Shown here piece by piece: positions 25,181 to 33,007 of a stretch of DNA of 64,000 nt (position 1 is the first letter of the stretch; each line of letters starts with the position of its first letter). Source of the DNA: Domibacillus robiginosus (GTDB lineage Bacteria > Bacillota > Bacilli > Bacillales > Domibacillaceae). The notes under the pieces were generated by a model. The model worked only from the letters and a program-made list of their open reading frames with translations. It searched no databases and had not been told where the DNA came from. Both the position numbers and the translations under genes were made by a program. The DNA is taken from the NCBI RefSeq assembly GCF_000966195.1, contig NZ_LAHL01000003.1:411719-475718 (forward strand). Direction: 5' to 3'.

Positions 25181-25554
25181 ATGACATTCTTCATTGTGAT
25201 TTTTATCCTGTGTGCTGTCGCTTTTGAGGCTGAGAAAGCAGTCCGCTTCCCGTTCCGGGTACTAGAAAGGAGGGGTAGCGGTATCAATATGTAAATGAAA
25301 GACAGCGCTGGGCAGCATGGGGAATCATAACGGTCGTCTTGCTTGGCGGAATCATGGTGCTGTTCGCTTTTCCTCAGATAAATACCGCTTTTTTGCTTCT
25401 TGCTTTTTATTTTCTTCTGTTTGGGACACGCGCATGGCTTGAATGGAAATATGAACGCCAGAGCCGCCAGTATATGATGTCGATTTGCACTATTGTATTT
25501 ATAGCCCTGCTGCTTGGTCTCTTAAATGGCCCATTACCATTGATTTTCGAATAG
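25181..25554 (+). pseudogene. DUF4181-like small membrane protein gene, frameshifted
   Basis: From ATG 25181 (AAGGAAGGGA upstream) the frame codes one helix, MTFFIVIFILCAVAF, then FRVLERRG and stops at TAA 25293. The downstream frame resumes as YQYVNERQRWAAWGIITVVL with three more helices and ends PLPLIFE at 25554. Joining the two needs one missing base in the GGGGTAGCGG stretch near 25272-25282. The whole resembles DUF4181 integral membrane proteins as I recall them. It sits behind a sigma-W promoter. Either a recent lesion or a sequencing error. Confidence 0.6.
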
Positions 25555-25564
25555 GGGGAAGAAG

Positions 25565-26239
25565 ATGGACGTGTTTCAGTTTATTCTAATGCTGCATATC
25601 GCAGGGGGGTTTACGTCACTCTTCACCTTTTGGATTCCGGTTGTGACGAAAAAAGGCGGAAAAGCTCATCGTCTTTCCGGCTGGATCTATACAGGCGGCA
25701 TGATCGCCGTCTCGATTTCTGCTGTTTATTTGGCAGGAGCCCGCCTGATGGACTCCGCGAGTTCACCAGAAATCATTTCGTTTGCACTGTTTTTACTGTT
25801 TATCGCTGTATTAAGCTCTTCCACTGCGTATTACGGCATTCGCGTGCTCCGGTTTAAACAGCGCCAGGGGGCTCATAAACATCCGCTGGACATCGGGTTT
25901 CCAGTTTTGCTGCTGCTTTCGTCAATCGGCATGAGCATCTACGGATTTTTGCACAGCGTGCCGCTGCTTTCCTGGTTTCCGCTGCTTGGCTTGTTTTTAA
26001 GCACCAGCCAGCTCGGCTACTGGCTCAAGCCGCCGAAGCAAAAAATGCACTGGTGGTTCGAGCATTTTGGCGGCATGCTGGGCTGTTCGATTGCGACCAT
26101 TACAGCGTTTACCGTTTTCGGGGCACCGCGTCTGCTAAATATCGAAAGCGTCACCCTGCTTCTTTGGTTTTTGCCGACGATTTTGCTGACACCTGTTATT
26201 ATCGGCTTGTCCGTTTATTACCGAAGAAAGTTTTCATAA
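25565..26239 (+). CDS. DUF2306-like integral membrane protein
   Basis: A 224-residue protein with about seven predicted transmembrane helices. Conserved-looking polar stretches are LHIAGGFTSL (helix 1), KKGGKAHRLSGWIYTGGM, KHPLDIGF and HWWFEHFGGMLG; the histidines in helices recall the DUF2306 group of possible haem- or quinone-linked membrane proteins, but function is unknown. GGGGGAAGA precedes ATG 25565. It starts ten bases after the DUF4181-like gene and should share its sigma-W promoter. A terminator follows. Confidence 0.72.
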   Translation: MDVFQFILMLHIAGGFTSLFTFWIPVVTKKGGKAHRLSGWIYTGGMIAVSISAVYLAGARLMDSASSPEIISFALFLLFIAVLSSSTAYYGIRVLRFKQRQGAHKHPLDIGFPVLLLLSSIGMSIYGFLHSVPLLSWFPLLGLFLSTSQLGYWLKPPKQKMHWWFEHFGGMLGCSIATITAFTVFGAPRLLNIESVTLLLWFLPTILLTPVIIGLSVYYRRKFS

Positions 26240-26246
26240 CCGCAGC

Positions 26247-26280
26247 AAAGCCCGGACGATTGAAACGTCCGGGCTTTTAT
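26247..26280 (+). terminator. intrinsic terminator after the DUF2306-like gene
   Basis: AAAGCCCGGACG, loop ATTGAAA, CGTCCGGGCTTTT: a perfect 12-base-pair stem usable in both directions, as the lipoprotein gene converges here. Confidence 0.9.
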
Positions 26281-26285
26281 CGTGA

Positions 26286-26450
26286 TTAGTTTGTTTCCTC
26301 TTCCGTTTCTTCCTCTTCCTCTGTTTCCATCTCTTCCGTGTCTGTGTTTGTTTCCTCTTCTTCAGCACCGCCACAGCCTGCTAAAGCACCTATTGCCAAA
26401 AATGCAGTTAAACTGCCCGCCGCCAATTTCTTTTTCAACATAGAATCCAT
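26286..26450 (-). CDS. tiny lipoprotein with acidic Glu/Thr tail
   Basis: A 54-residue protein: signal peptide MDSMLKKKLAAGSLTAF..., lipobox LAGC (Cys about residue 26), then GGA and a tail made almost only of Glu and Thr. The mature lipoprotein would be about 29 residues, strongly negative, tethered to the outer face of the membrane. AAGGAGGAG lies seven bases before ATG 26450. A TTGTCT-N17-TACTGT promoter is readable upstream on the minus strand. Function unknown; cation binding at the surface is one possibility from composition. Confidence 0.72.
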   Translation of the reverse strand: MDSMLKKKLAAGSLTAFLAIGALAGCGGAEEEETNTDTEEMETEEEEETEEETN

Positions 26451-26561
26451 ACCGAACTCCTCCTTGAAAAATATAAGATAGAAAACAGTAACCTTTTTCA
26501 GAATAGCAGACAAATAGATAAGCTGGAAGTATATTTACATATTCTTTACATTTCTTTAAAC

Positions 26562-26662
26562 AAAAAGGGGGCGGTCCGGATGGGCATTCGGACCGCCAAA
26601 CAATGCACAATGAATCGGTGGGGTAAAGCTAAATTGATAATGATTATCATTACCGGTTACAA
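26562..26662 (-). ncRNA. candidate Fur-regulated small RNA (FsrA-like by design)
   Basis: On the minus strand TTGACA-N17-TAAGAT (26697-26669) predicts a start near 26662. The transcript would contain a C-rich unpaired stretch (TTTACCCCACCG) and end in GGCGGTCCG...CGGACCGCC followed by CCCCTTTTTG (26597-26562), about 100 nt in all, with no coding frame of its own. A Fur box covers the first transcribed bases and another lies just upstream of -35. B. subtilis FsrA has the same plan: Fur-repressed, short, C-rich. Sequence homology to FsrA is not claimed. Confidence 0.68.
26636..26654. promoter_or_regulatory. Fur box over the start of the candidate small RNA
   Basis: GATAATGATTATCATTACC matches the classical 19-base Fur consensus at nearly all positions; it spans about +8 to +26 of the predicted RNA. 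Confidence 0.85.
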
Positions 26663-26668
26663 ATACTA

Positions 26669-26697
26669 TCTTACCCGCTCCTTCCAAATCTGTCAAC
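26669..26697 (-). promoter_or_regulatory. sigma-A promoter of the candidate small RNA
   Basis: Minus strand: TTGACA (26697-26692), 17-base spacer, TAAGAT (26674-26669). Confidence 0.8.
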
Positions 26698-26705
26698 TGA
26701 TAATT

Positions 26706-26720
26706 GAAAATGATTTTCAC
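26706..26720. promoter_or_regulatory. second Fur box, upstream of the -35
   Basis: TGAAAATGATTTTCA is a perfect 7-1-7 inverted repeat, the minimal Bacillus Fur/PerR/Zur geometry, with one position per arm differing from TGATAATNATTATCA. Confidence 0.65.
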
Positions 26721-26808
26721 ATAAAGGAAGCTCTCGGTTTTTTTAACAATATTATCTGCTTTTTCCCTGTTATAGATAAAGAGCACCCTTTATACTAAAA
26801 AAGATTTT

Positions 26809-26822
26809 TGAAAACGCTTGCA
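26809..26822 (+). promoter_or_regulatory. cre site (CcpA operator) before the rhamnogalacturonan lyase gene
   Basis: TGAAAACGCTTGCA matches TGWAANCGNTNWCA at all but one position. It lies just downstream of a possible -10 TATACT (26791-26796) and before the start, so CcpA would block transcription when preferred sugars are present. Confidence 0.75.
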
Positions 26823-26841
26823 TAAAAGGATGGTGGAGATA

Positions 26842-29373
26842 TTGACGAAGTTCAAATCTAAAATAATCGCACCGATTGCGGCTCTTCCGCTTCTTTTGTC
26901 CCCGTGGGCAGGAACGGCACATGCAGCTGCAGAGCAGCCAAAGCAAAACCCCGTGGCTGTTCAAATGGAACGACTGGACAGGGGGCTGCAGGCTATTCCA
27001 ACGTCAAGCGGCGTTTTTCTCAGCTGGCGTCTGCTCGGAAATGAAGTGGATGGATACGCCCAGACGGGTATGACCGGAACAGACTTTCATGTATATAAAA
27101 ACGGTCAAAAAATAGCCGCTGTTCAAAACAGCACGAATTTTGTTGATCCAAATGGAAAAGCAGCTGATTCTTATTTTGTCCGGGCGGTACAAAAAGGTAA
27201 AGAATTGGACCAGAGTGACGCCGTGAAGCCGTGGGGACAGGCTTATCATGATTTAAAGCTGCAAAAGCCGGCGGGCGGAGTTACACCAGTGGGAGAAGCC
27301 TATACGTATTCAGCGAACGATATGAGTGTCGGCGATGTGGATGGCGACGGCCGCTACGAATTTTTTGTCAAATGGGATCCATCCAATTCCAAAGATGTCT
27401 CACAGATCGGCTACAATGGTAACACATACATTGACTGCTATACGTTTGAAGGAAAGCTGTTGTACCGGATAGACCTTGGCGTTAATATTCGCTCCGGCGC
27501 TCATTACACGCAGTTTCTTGTCTATGATTTTGACGGAGACGGAAAAGCTGAAACCATGTTTAAAACAGCACCGGGCACAAAAATCATCCGCTATAACGAT
27601 CAGGGAAACGTGATTTCTGAAAAATATATTACGATGCCCAAGGAAGACATTAAAGCGGGCTATGCCCATACAGATGACTACCGGATGAGCAAAGCGGATT
27701 ACTACAATCACGTCGTTGACATGTTTATGAACTGGCATAAGCACGAGGAAGTTGTAAATGGCAGCTGGCCGAAAACATTGGAAGAAAGCTTTGGGATTGA
27801 GCCGCAGTATAAGTATCCTTTGTCTAAAGAAGATGCGGAAAAATTAGCGGACTACTTTATGGATGTGTACGCACCTGAGCGGAGTGGACGCAACAATTTA
27901 CGAAATTTCGAAGGCTTTATTGTCAGCGGCCCTGAATATATTACTGTGTTTAACGGAGAGACCGGTGCCGAAATGGAGACCATCCCTTACGGAGTCAGCC
28001 GTCATGACGATGGATTGATGTGGGGAGATTATGCGATGAGCCGCATCGAGCCGGGCAACCGGGTCGACCGTTTTCTTGCAGGAGTCGCATACTTAAATGG
28101 CAAAACGCCATCTGCTGTTTTTGCGCGCGGTTATTACACACGGGCAGCACTAGTTTCCTATGATTGGGACGGAGAAAAGCTGCGCGAAGTATGGACGGCA
28201 GACAGCGGTTGGACGCCGATGAAAAATCCATTTAACGACGGTCCGCACGGCACAAGCGGGGAAGATCCCGAGCTTGGTGCGCTTGCCAACCAGGGCGCCC
28301 ACTTCCTGAGTACAGCAGATGTAGATGGAGACGGAAAGCAGGAAATCGTGTATGGATCAGCAACGGTTGACCATGACGGCAGTCTTCTGTACAGCTCTAC
28401 GGATACGATGCCAGAACAAAGTGCTGTGCCGGGAACAACAGCAAAGCTTGGGCACGGTGATGCGATTCATGTAACGGATATCGACCCGGACCGGGAAGGG
28501 CTGGAAATCTTTATGGTGCATGAAGGCGGCACGTATGCACCGTATGGCTACGCGATGCGGGATGCAAAAACAGGCAAAATAATCTATGGTGCTTATACCG
28601 GCAAAGATACGGGCCGGGGGATGATCGGAGATGTTGATCCTTCCAAAAGAGGACTCGAAACATGGGCGGTTGACCTGCGTACTGCTCAAGGCGGACAAAT
28701 CGGCACGAAAGCTCCCGGCACCAATATGAATATTAAATGGGCGCCTGATATGACAACGCAAATCGTAAATGGATCAGGAGACGGTACACCGAGCATCGAC
28801 GACTGGCTGAAAGGAAGAAAGCTCCTGGCAGAAAATACGCGTACAAACAATGGCACAAAAGGAAATCCATCTCTTGTAGCAGACGTGTTCGGTGACTGGC
28901 GGGAAGAGCTGCTGCTGCGGACTGCCGATAGCAGTGCGATTCGAATCTTCACCAGCACAGAGCAAACAGACCGGAAGATGTATACGCTTATGCACGATAC
29001 GCAGTATAGAACGGGTATTGCCGGACAAAACACAGCTTATAATCAGCCGGCGTACACAAGCTTTTATTTTGCATCGGATACAGACTGGTCCTCTGTACCA
29101 CAGCCCGCTTATCAAACGCCTGGAACAGCCCGTTCGCTTCAGGATTTAGTAAACCAATATCGGGAGGTCGGAGAGATTTCCCATTCAACTGGCAAAAAGC
29201 TGGACAACGCATTGAAGCAAGCGATACATCAGTTTGAAAAAGGCAAAATCAATCAAGCTGTTTCTTTCCTGGACAAGTTTGTTTCTTACACAGAGAAAGC
29301 AGAAAGCGACCGGGCACGCTTGAATGTACTTAATCGCGCTGAACAGCTGAAAAAAGAATGGCTGCAAAAATAA
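26842..29373 (+). CDS. secreted rhamnogalacturonan endolyase (PL11, YesW-like) with C-terminal FIMAH-like domain
   Basis: An 843-residue exported pectin-degrading enzyme that cleaves rhamnogalacturonan I by beta-elimination. A signal peptide ending near AHA (about residue 28) precedes a short beta domain (RGLQAIPTSSGVFLSWRLLG) and an eight-bladed propeller rich in calcium loops such as VGDVDGDGRYEF, VYDFDGDGKAE and TADVDGDGKQEI. After residue about 760, a helical module (DLVNQYREVGEI...FEKGKINQAV) resembles the FIMAH domain found at ends of secreted Bacillus enzymes. YesW is near 620 residues, so about 75 of the excess is this module. TTG 26842 is favoured with GGTGGAG close upstream; ATG 26830 is an alternative. 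No other pectin genes are adjacent. Confidence 0.88.
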   Translation: MTKFKSKIIAPIAALPLLLSPWAGTAHAAAEQPKQNPVAVQMERLDRGLQAIPTSSGVFLSWRLLGNEVDGYAQTGMTGTDFHVYKNGQKIAAVQNSTNFVDPNGKAADSYFVRAVQKGKELDQSDAVKPWGQAYHDLKLQKPAGGVTPVGEAYTYSANDMSVGDVDGDGRYEFFVKWDPSNSKDVSQIGYNGNTYIDCYTFEGKLLYRIDLGVNIRSGAHYTQFLVYDFDGDGKAETMFKTAPGTKIIRYNDQGNVISEKYITMPKEDIKAGYAHTDDYRMSKADYYNHVVDMFMNWHKHEEVVNGSWPKTLEESFGIEPQYKYPLSKEDAEKLADYFMDVYAPERSGRNNLRNFEGFIVSGPEYITVFNGETGAEMETIPYGVSRHDDGLMWGDYAMSRIEPGNRVDRFLAGVAYLNGKTPSAVFARGYYTRAALVSYDWDGEKLREVWTADSGWTPMKNPFNDGPHGTSGEDPELGALANQGAHFLSTADVDGDGKQEIVYGSATVDHDGSLLYSSTDTMPEQSAVPGTTAKLGHGDAIHVTDIDPDREGLEIFMVHEGGTYAPYGYAMRDAKTGKIIYGAYTGKDTGRGMIGDVDPSKRGLETWAVDLRTAQGGQIGTKAPGTNMNIKWAPDMTTQIVNGSGDGTPSIDDWLKGRKLLAENTRTNNGTKGNPSLVADVFGDWREELLLRTADSSAIRIFTSTEQTDRKMYTLMHDTQYRTGIAGQNTAYNQPAYTSFYFASDTDWSSVPQPAYQTPGTARSLQDLVNQYREVGEISHSTGKKLDNALKQAIHQFEKGKINQAVSFLDKFVSYTEKAESDRARLNVLNRAEQLKKEWLQK

Positions 29374-29390
29374 CGATTTGGTCCATTTCT

Positions 29391-29416
29391 TGAAACGAAA
29401 CACCCTTTTATTCGTA
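29391..29416 (+). promoter_or_regulatory. sigma-W promoter for ydbST
   Basis: TGAAAC (29391-29396), 16 bases, CGTA (29413-29416). The ydbST genes are sigma-W controlled in B. subtilis. Confidence 0.85.
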
Positions 29417-29446
29417 TAAAAGAAAGAAGAATGGGGTGATCAATAA

Positions 29447-29941
29447 ATGGAAACAAACATCAAAGCACCGGATAAAAGTATTTCACGAGAGGCAGTAAGG
29501 ATGTGGCGGCTGAGCAGGGCGATCGTCCATGCGGCCGCCCTTCTCCTGATTGCTGCCCTGCTGGTAATGGATGCAGCCTGGGGCTGGTGGAGCTGGGTTG
29601 GCTGGGTGCTGTATGGAGCGGCCGGTTTGGCAGTGCTATCAGCTATTTTTGCGGTTGGCATTGAGCCGTTTATCCTGCAGCGAATATGGCGATATGACGT
29701 AAGCGAAGAATACGTTCAGTTAAAGCACGGAGCGCTGACGCGGGTTCATGTACTTGTGCCTATGGCAAAAGTGGAATATGTCACGACGAATCAAGGACCC
29801 ATTATGCGCAAATATGGCTTGTATAACTTGGTGATTGGAACAATGGCTTCTTCGCATAACATTCCAGCTCTTCCGGAAAGGGAAGCTTTTTCGCTGCGGG
29901 AACAAATTGCCGAGCTTGCACAGGTGAAAGACGGTGAGTAA
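29447..29941 (+). CDS. ydbS: YdbS-like bacterial PH-domain membrane protein
   Basis: A 164-residue protein with two adjacent transmembrane helices (about 28-70) and a C-terminal bPH2 domain showing YDVSEEYVQLKHGAL, VLVPMAKVEYV, NQGPIMRKYGLYNLVI. In B. subtilis ydbST belongs to the sigma-W regulon and protects against some antimicrobial peptides such as amylocyclicin. ATG 29447 follows GGGGTGATC. Its stop overlaps the start of ydbT, so translation is coupled. Confidence 0.87.
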   Translation: METNIKAPDKSISREAVRMWRLSRAIVHAAALLLIAALLVMDAAWGWWSWVGWVLYGAAGLAVLSAIFAVGIEPFILQRIWRYDVSEEYVQLKHGALTRVHVLVPMAKVEYVTTNQGPIMRKYGLYNLVIGTMASSHNIPALPEREAFSLREQIAELAQVKDGE

Positions 29942-31325
29942 GCTGCAAAGGCGTCTTCATCCCGCCGGCATGCTGCTGTCCATTGTTCGGACGGTTCGAC
30001 ATGCTTTTTTCCCCGCACTGTTTTTTTTCGTTTTTCATCCCGCCGAGGAAAGCAGCTGGATTTATTGGGGACGAATTGGATTTTTAGCTTTTATAGCAGT
30101 CAGCATCGTATGGACTGTACTGAAGTGGTGGATGTTCCGCTATGAATTTCGTGAACACGCGCTTTATGTATATGAGGGTTTGTTTGTAAAATCAGAACGT
30201 CATGTGCCATTTAGTCGAATTCAAAATGCGCAGCGAAATACATCCTTTCCTCACAGGCTGCTGGGCTTGACGGCGCTTTCGCTGGAAACCGGTGGAGAAG
30301 AAGCCTCTTTGAAGCTGGAGGCTGTAACGAAGCGGGAAGCTGATCGAGTTGAAGCGATGGTAAAGGGAGAAGAGGAGCCGGATGAACGAATACTGCACTT
30401 TCAAGCAACAAATCGTGAGTTGTTAAAAGCTTCTTTTACATCGTTCAGCTTTTTTCTTATTATTCCCCTGCTCGCCTCGTTGTATTTTACCGTCGATGAT
30501 TTTCTCAGCCTTGGCGGATTTACAAAAAAAGCCGTCGATTATGTGGCTGGTTCACTTTGGCTGCTTGTGCCTATCTCTGCGGGACTCGTTATATTGGGTA
30601 TAGCAGCAGGAATTATTATTACGTATTTACAATATGGCAATTCGGCTATTATGTCAGACGAGAAGCGAATTTATTTGAAAAAAGGACTGCTCAATGAAAC
30701 GTTTTTCACGATTACAAGAGAAAAAGTACAGGCGGTCAAATGGAAGCAGTCTTTTGTGAAAAAATGGTTTGGGCTGGTGGAAGTAGAATTGATCAGCGCC
30801 GGTGATACAGGAGAAGAGGAGCTGGAAACCAACTCGCTGTATCCGTTTTTGCCGGAAAAAGACGCACAGAAAATGATAAAGGAACTTCTGCCGCAGTATG
30901 AGCTGAAAAACGAGATGCAGAAGCTGCCCGCGGCTTCGTTATGGATAAAGCTGCTGAGGCCGAGCTATATATGGATCATAGCGACGGCTGTTTTGCTCTG
31001 GCAGTTGCCTGCTTACTGGTATGCTTCACCGGTTCTGCTTTTTTGGATTCTGCTGCTTCGATGGCTTGCATTTAAACAGGCACGTTATACAATCAACGGG
31101 GACTTTATCCAGCTCAAAACCGGCTCCCTATTTACGGAGCTGCTGCTGACGACACGTTGAAAAGTGCAGGAGGTAGAAATGAAGGAAGGGATTCTGCAGC
31201 GAAAATGGAAGCTAGCGACGATTCGTATTGCCAACCGGGCAAACCCGGTTCATTACACGGAGCTTGCGGATGTGCCTATCGAAACCGGCCGCAAGTTTTA
31301 TCGCTGGTATTCAAAACGATCATAA
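29934..31325 (+). pseudogene. ydbT: ydbT-like gene interrupted by an in-frame TGA
   Basis: From GTG 29934, overlapping ydbS by eight bases, the frame codes several membrane helices and bPH2 domains (FRYEFREHALYVYEGLFVK; PFSRIQNAQRN; RIYLKKGLLNETFFTITREK) for 408 residues to TGA 31158. In the same frame it then continues for 54 more codons (KVQEVEMKEGILQRKWKLAT, and HYTELADVP) to TAA 31325, matching the expected last part of the third PH domain. A CGA-to-TGA change would explain it. The product would lack its final strand and helix, so it is probably non-functional or partly so. Confidence 0.75.
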
Positions 31326-31413
31326 CGGCCCGGCTTCTTCGCCCGTACAAGCAAGAAAAATATACAGCCAGCCGTCTCGTTGCGTATATAATAGACGAGA
31401 GGTGAGAGAAGTA

Positions 31414-32130
31414 TTGAAATATAAACAAATTAAGCCCAAAAAAATATATGAAGAAGTAGCCGATACGCTGCTTGACTCCATCCGTTCTGGAGAATTGCAG
31501 CCGGGTGAAAAGCTTGATTCTGTTCAGCAGTTGGCTGAAAGCTTTCAAGTCGGCCGGTCCGCCATAAGAGAAGCACTCACATCTCTTCGGGCAATGGGGC
31601 TTATTGAAATGCGGCAGGGAGAAGGCACCTATGTAAAAGCGTTTGAACCAGGAGATATTGCGTTTCCCCTGCAAAGCGCCCTTTTGATGAACAAAGAGGA
31701 CCTGCAGCAGCTTATGGAGGTACGCAAAATTTTGGAAACAGGGATTGCTGCTTCTGCAGCCCTGCGGCGCACGGAGACCGATCTTAACGCCATAAAAAGC
31801 GCTCTTTCAGAGATGGTGACACATGCGGGAGACCCGGAACGGGGAGAAAAAGCGGATCTTGCTTTTCATCTGGCTGTAGCCGGGGCGGCTGGCAATACAC
31901 TGTTATCAAGCTTAATGAATCATGTGTCTGACATGACGGCAGAATCGATGCGGGAAACCCGGCGTATCTGCTTATATGAAGCGAGTGCTACGGTTGAACA
32001 GCTGAACCAGCAGCATGAAGCGATTTTAAGGGCCATTCAAGCCCGAAAAGCAGAAGAAGCAAGGAAAGCAATGGCTACCCATCTTGATTATGTAGAATCG
32101 GTTCTGCGCAAGCATCTAGGAATAGGATAA
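31414..32130 (+). CDS. lutR: GntR/FadR-family lactate-utilisation repressor LutR
   Basis: A 238-residue regulator with an N-terminal winged helix (IYEEVADTLLDSIRSGELQP, LAESFQVGRSAIREALTSL, GLIEMRQGEGTYV) and a FadR-type C-terminal all-helical domain with metal-binding residues (DLAFHLAVAGAAGN, HEAI, ATHLDYVESVL). It resembles B. subtilis LutR throughout, including KLDSVQ. TTG 31414 is six bases after AGAGGTGAG; TATAAT at 31387 is a likely -10. It directly precedes lutABC on the same strand, separated by a terminator, and should bind the dyad before lutA. Confidence 0.9.
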   Translation: MKYKQIKPKKIYEEVADTLLDSIRSGELQPGEKLDSVQQLAESFQVGRSAIREALTSLRAMGLIEMRQGEGTYVKAFEPGDIAFPLQSALLMNKEDLQQLMEVRKILETGIAASAALRRTETDLNAIKSALSEMVTHAGDPERGEKADLAFHLAVAGAAGNTLLSSLMNHVSDMTAESMRETRRICLYEASATVEQLNQQHEAILRAIQARKAEEARKAMATHLDYVESVLRKHLGIG

Positions 32131-32144
32131 AACAGGCTGTTAAG

Positions 32145-32182
32145 AGAGAAAAAGCCGGCACAAAGTGGCTTTTTCTCTGTTA
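32145..32182 (+). terminator. intrinsic terminator between lutR and lutA
   Basis: AGAGAAAAAGCC (32145-32156) pairs with GGCTTTTTCTCT (32167-32178). Confidence 0.82.
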
Positions 32183-32191
32183 AAGAAAGTC

Positions 32192-32256
32192 TTGGAAAAT
32201 GAAAGCGTTTGTAGTATTATAAAAAGAAATCTTATTAAACAGGTCATCTGATGACC
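32192..32256 (+). promoter_or_regulatory. lutABC promoter with cre site and LutR operator
   Basis: TTGGAA (32192-32197), 17 bases, TATTAT (32215-32220). Between them TGAAAGCGTTTGTA (32200-32213) is a cre-like site. Downstream, GGTCATC-T-GATGACC (32242-32256) contains TCATC-N-GATGA, the dyad I recall for Bacillus LutR. The layout predicts repression by LutR without lactate and by CcpA with preferred sugars. Confidence 0.72.
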
Positions 32257-32277
32257 ATACTTCTGGGGTGAAGCAAT

Positions 32278-32994
32278 GTGAAGGTTACACTTTTTATTAC
32301 CTGTATCGTTGATATGTTTCAAGCCGACGTGGGAAAAGCAACGGTAGAAGTGCTGGAACGGCTTGGCTGTGAGATTGATTTCCCGATGGGTCAGGTGTGC
32401 TGTGGGCAGCCGGCTTACAATTCAGGCTATGTAAAAGAGTCAAAAGAGGCAATGAAAAAAATGATCGCTACATTTGAAAATGCAGAGGTCGTGGTGACGC
32501 CTTCTGGCTCATGCGCAACTATGTTCAAGGAATACCAGCATATTTTTCATGATGACCCAATCTGGCGCCCGCGTGCGGAACGGTTAGCCGCGAAAACATA
32601 TGAGCTGACAGAGTTTATCGTCAATGTGATGAAAGTAGAAGATGTGGGTGCGAAGCTGAACGGAGTGGCGACGTACCACCCATCGTGTCACATGACAAGG
32701 CTGCTCGGTGTAAAGGATGCGCCGATGACGTTGCTTCAAAATGTAGAAGGGCTCCGCTTTGAGCCGCTGCCAAACGCACATAACTGCTGTGGTTTCGGCG
32801 GAACATTTTCGGTAAAGATGGGCAATATCTCCGAGCAGATGGTCGATGAAAAAGTTGATTCGACCGAACGAACAGGAGCCGACTTTTTAATTGGAGCCGA
32901 TGGCGGCTGCTTGATGAATATCGGGGGACGTATAGAACGAAGAGGAAAAAAGGTCCGCGTAATGCATATCGCGGAAGTGCTAAACAGCCGGTGA
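32278..32994 (+). CDS. lutA: L-lactate utilisation protein LutA
   Basis: A 238-residue protein with two cysteine-rich CCG domains: [14 protein letters not shown] (about residue 40) and [13 protein letters not shown] (about 165), with C in [11 protein letters not shown]. LutA acts with LutB and LutC to oxidise L-lactate to pyruvate through iron-sulfur clusters; CCG domains bind non-cubane clusters in related heterodisulfide reductases. GTG 32278 is seven bases after GGGGTG. First gene of lutABC. Confidence 0.95.
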   Translation: MKVTLFITCIVDMFQADVGKATVEVLERLGCEIDFPMGQVCCGQPAYNSGYVKESKEAMKKMIATFENAEVVVTPSGSCATMFKEYQHIFHDDPIWRPRAERLAAKTYELTEFIVNVMKVEDVGAKLNGVATYHPSCHMTRLLGVKDAPMTLLQNVEGLRFEPLPNAHNCCGFGGTFSVKMGNISEQMVDEKVDSTERTGADFLIGADGGCLMNIGGRIERRGKKVRVMHIAEVLNSR

Positions 32995-33007
32995 GGGGGG
33001 AAACAAC

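Noticed and set aside
26556..26786. 76-codon minus-strand frame across the Fur boxes
   Set aside because: No ribosome site, composition unlike a protein, and it reads through the promoter and terminator of the candidate small RNA.
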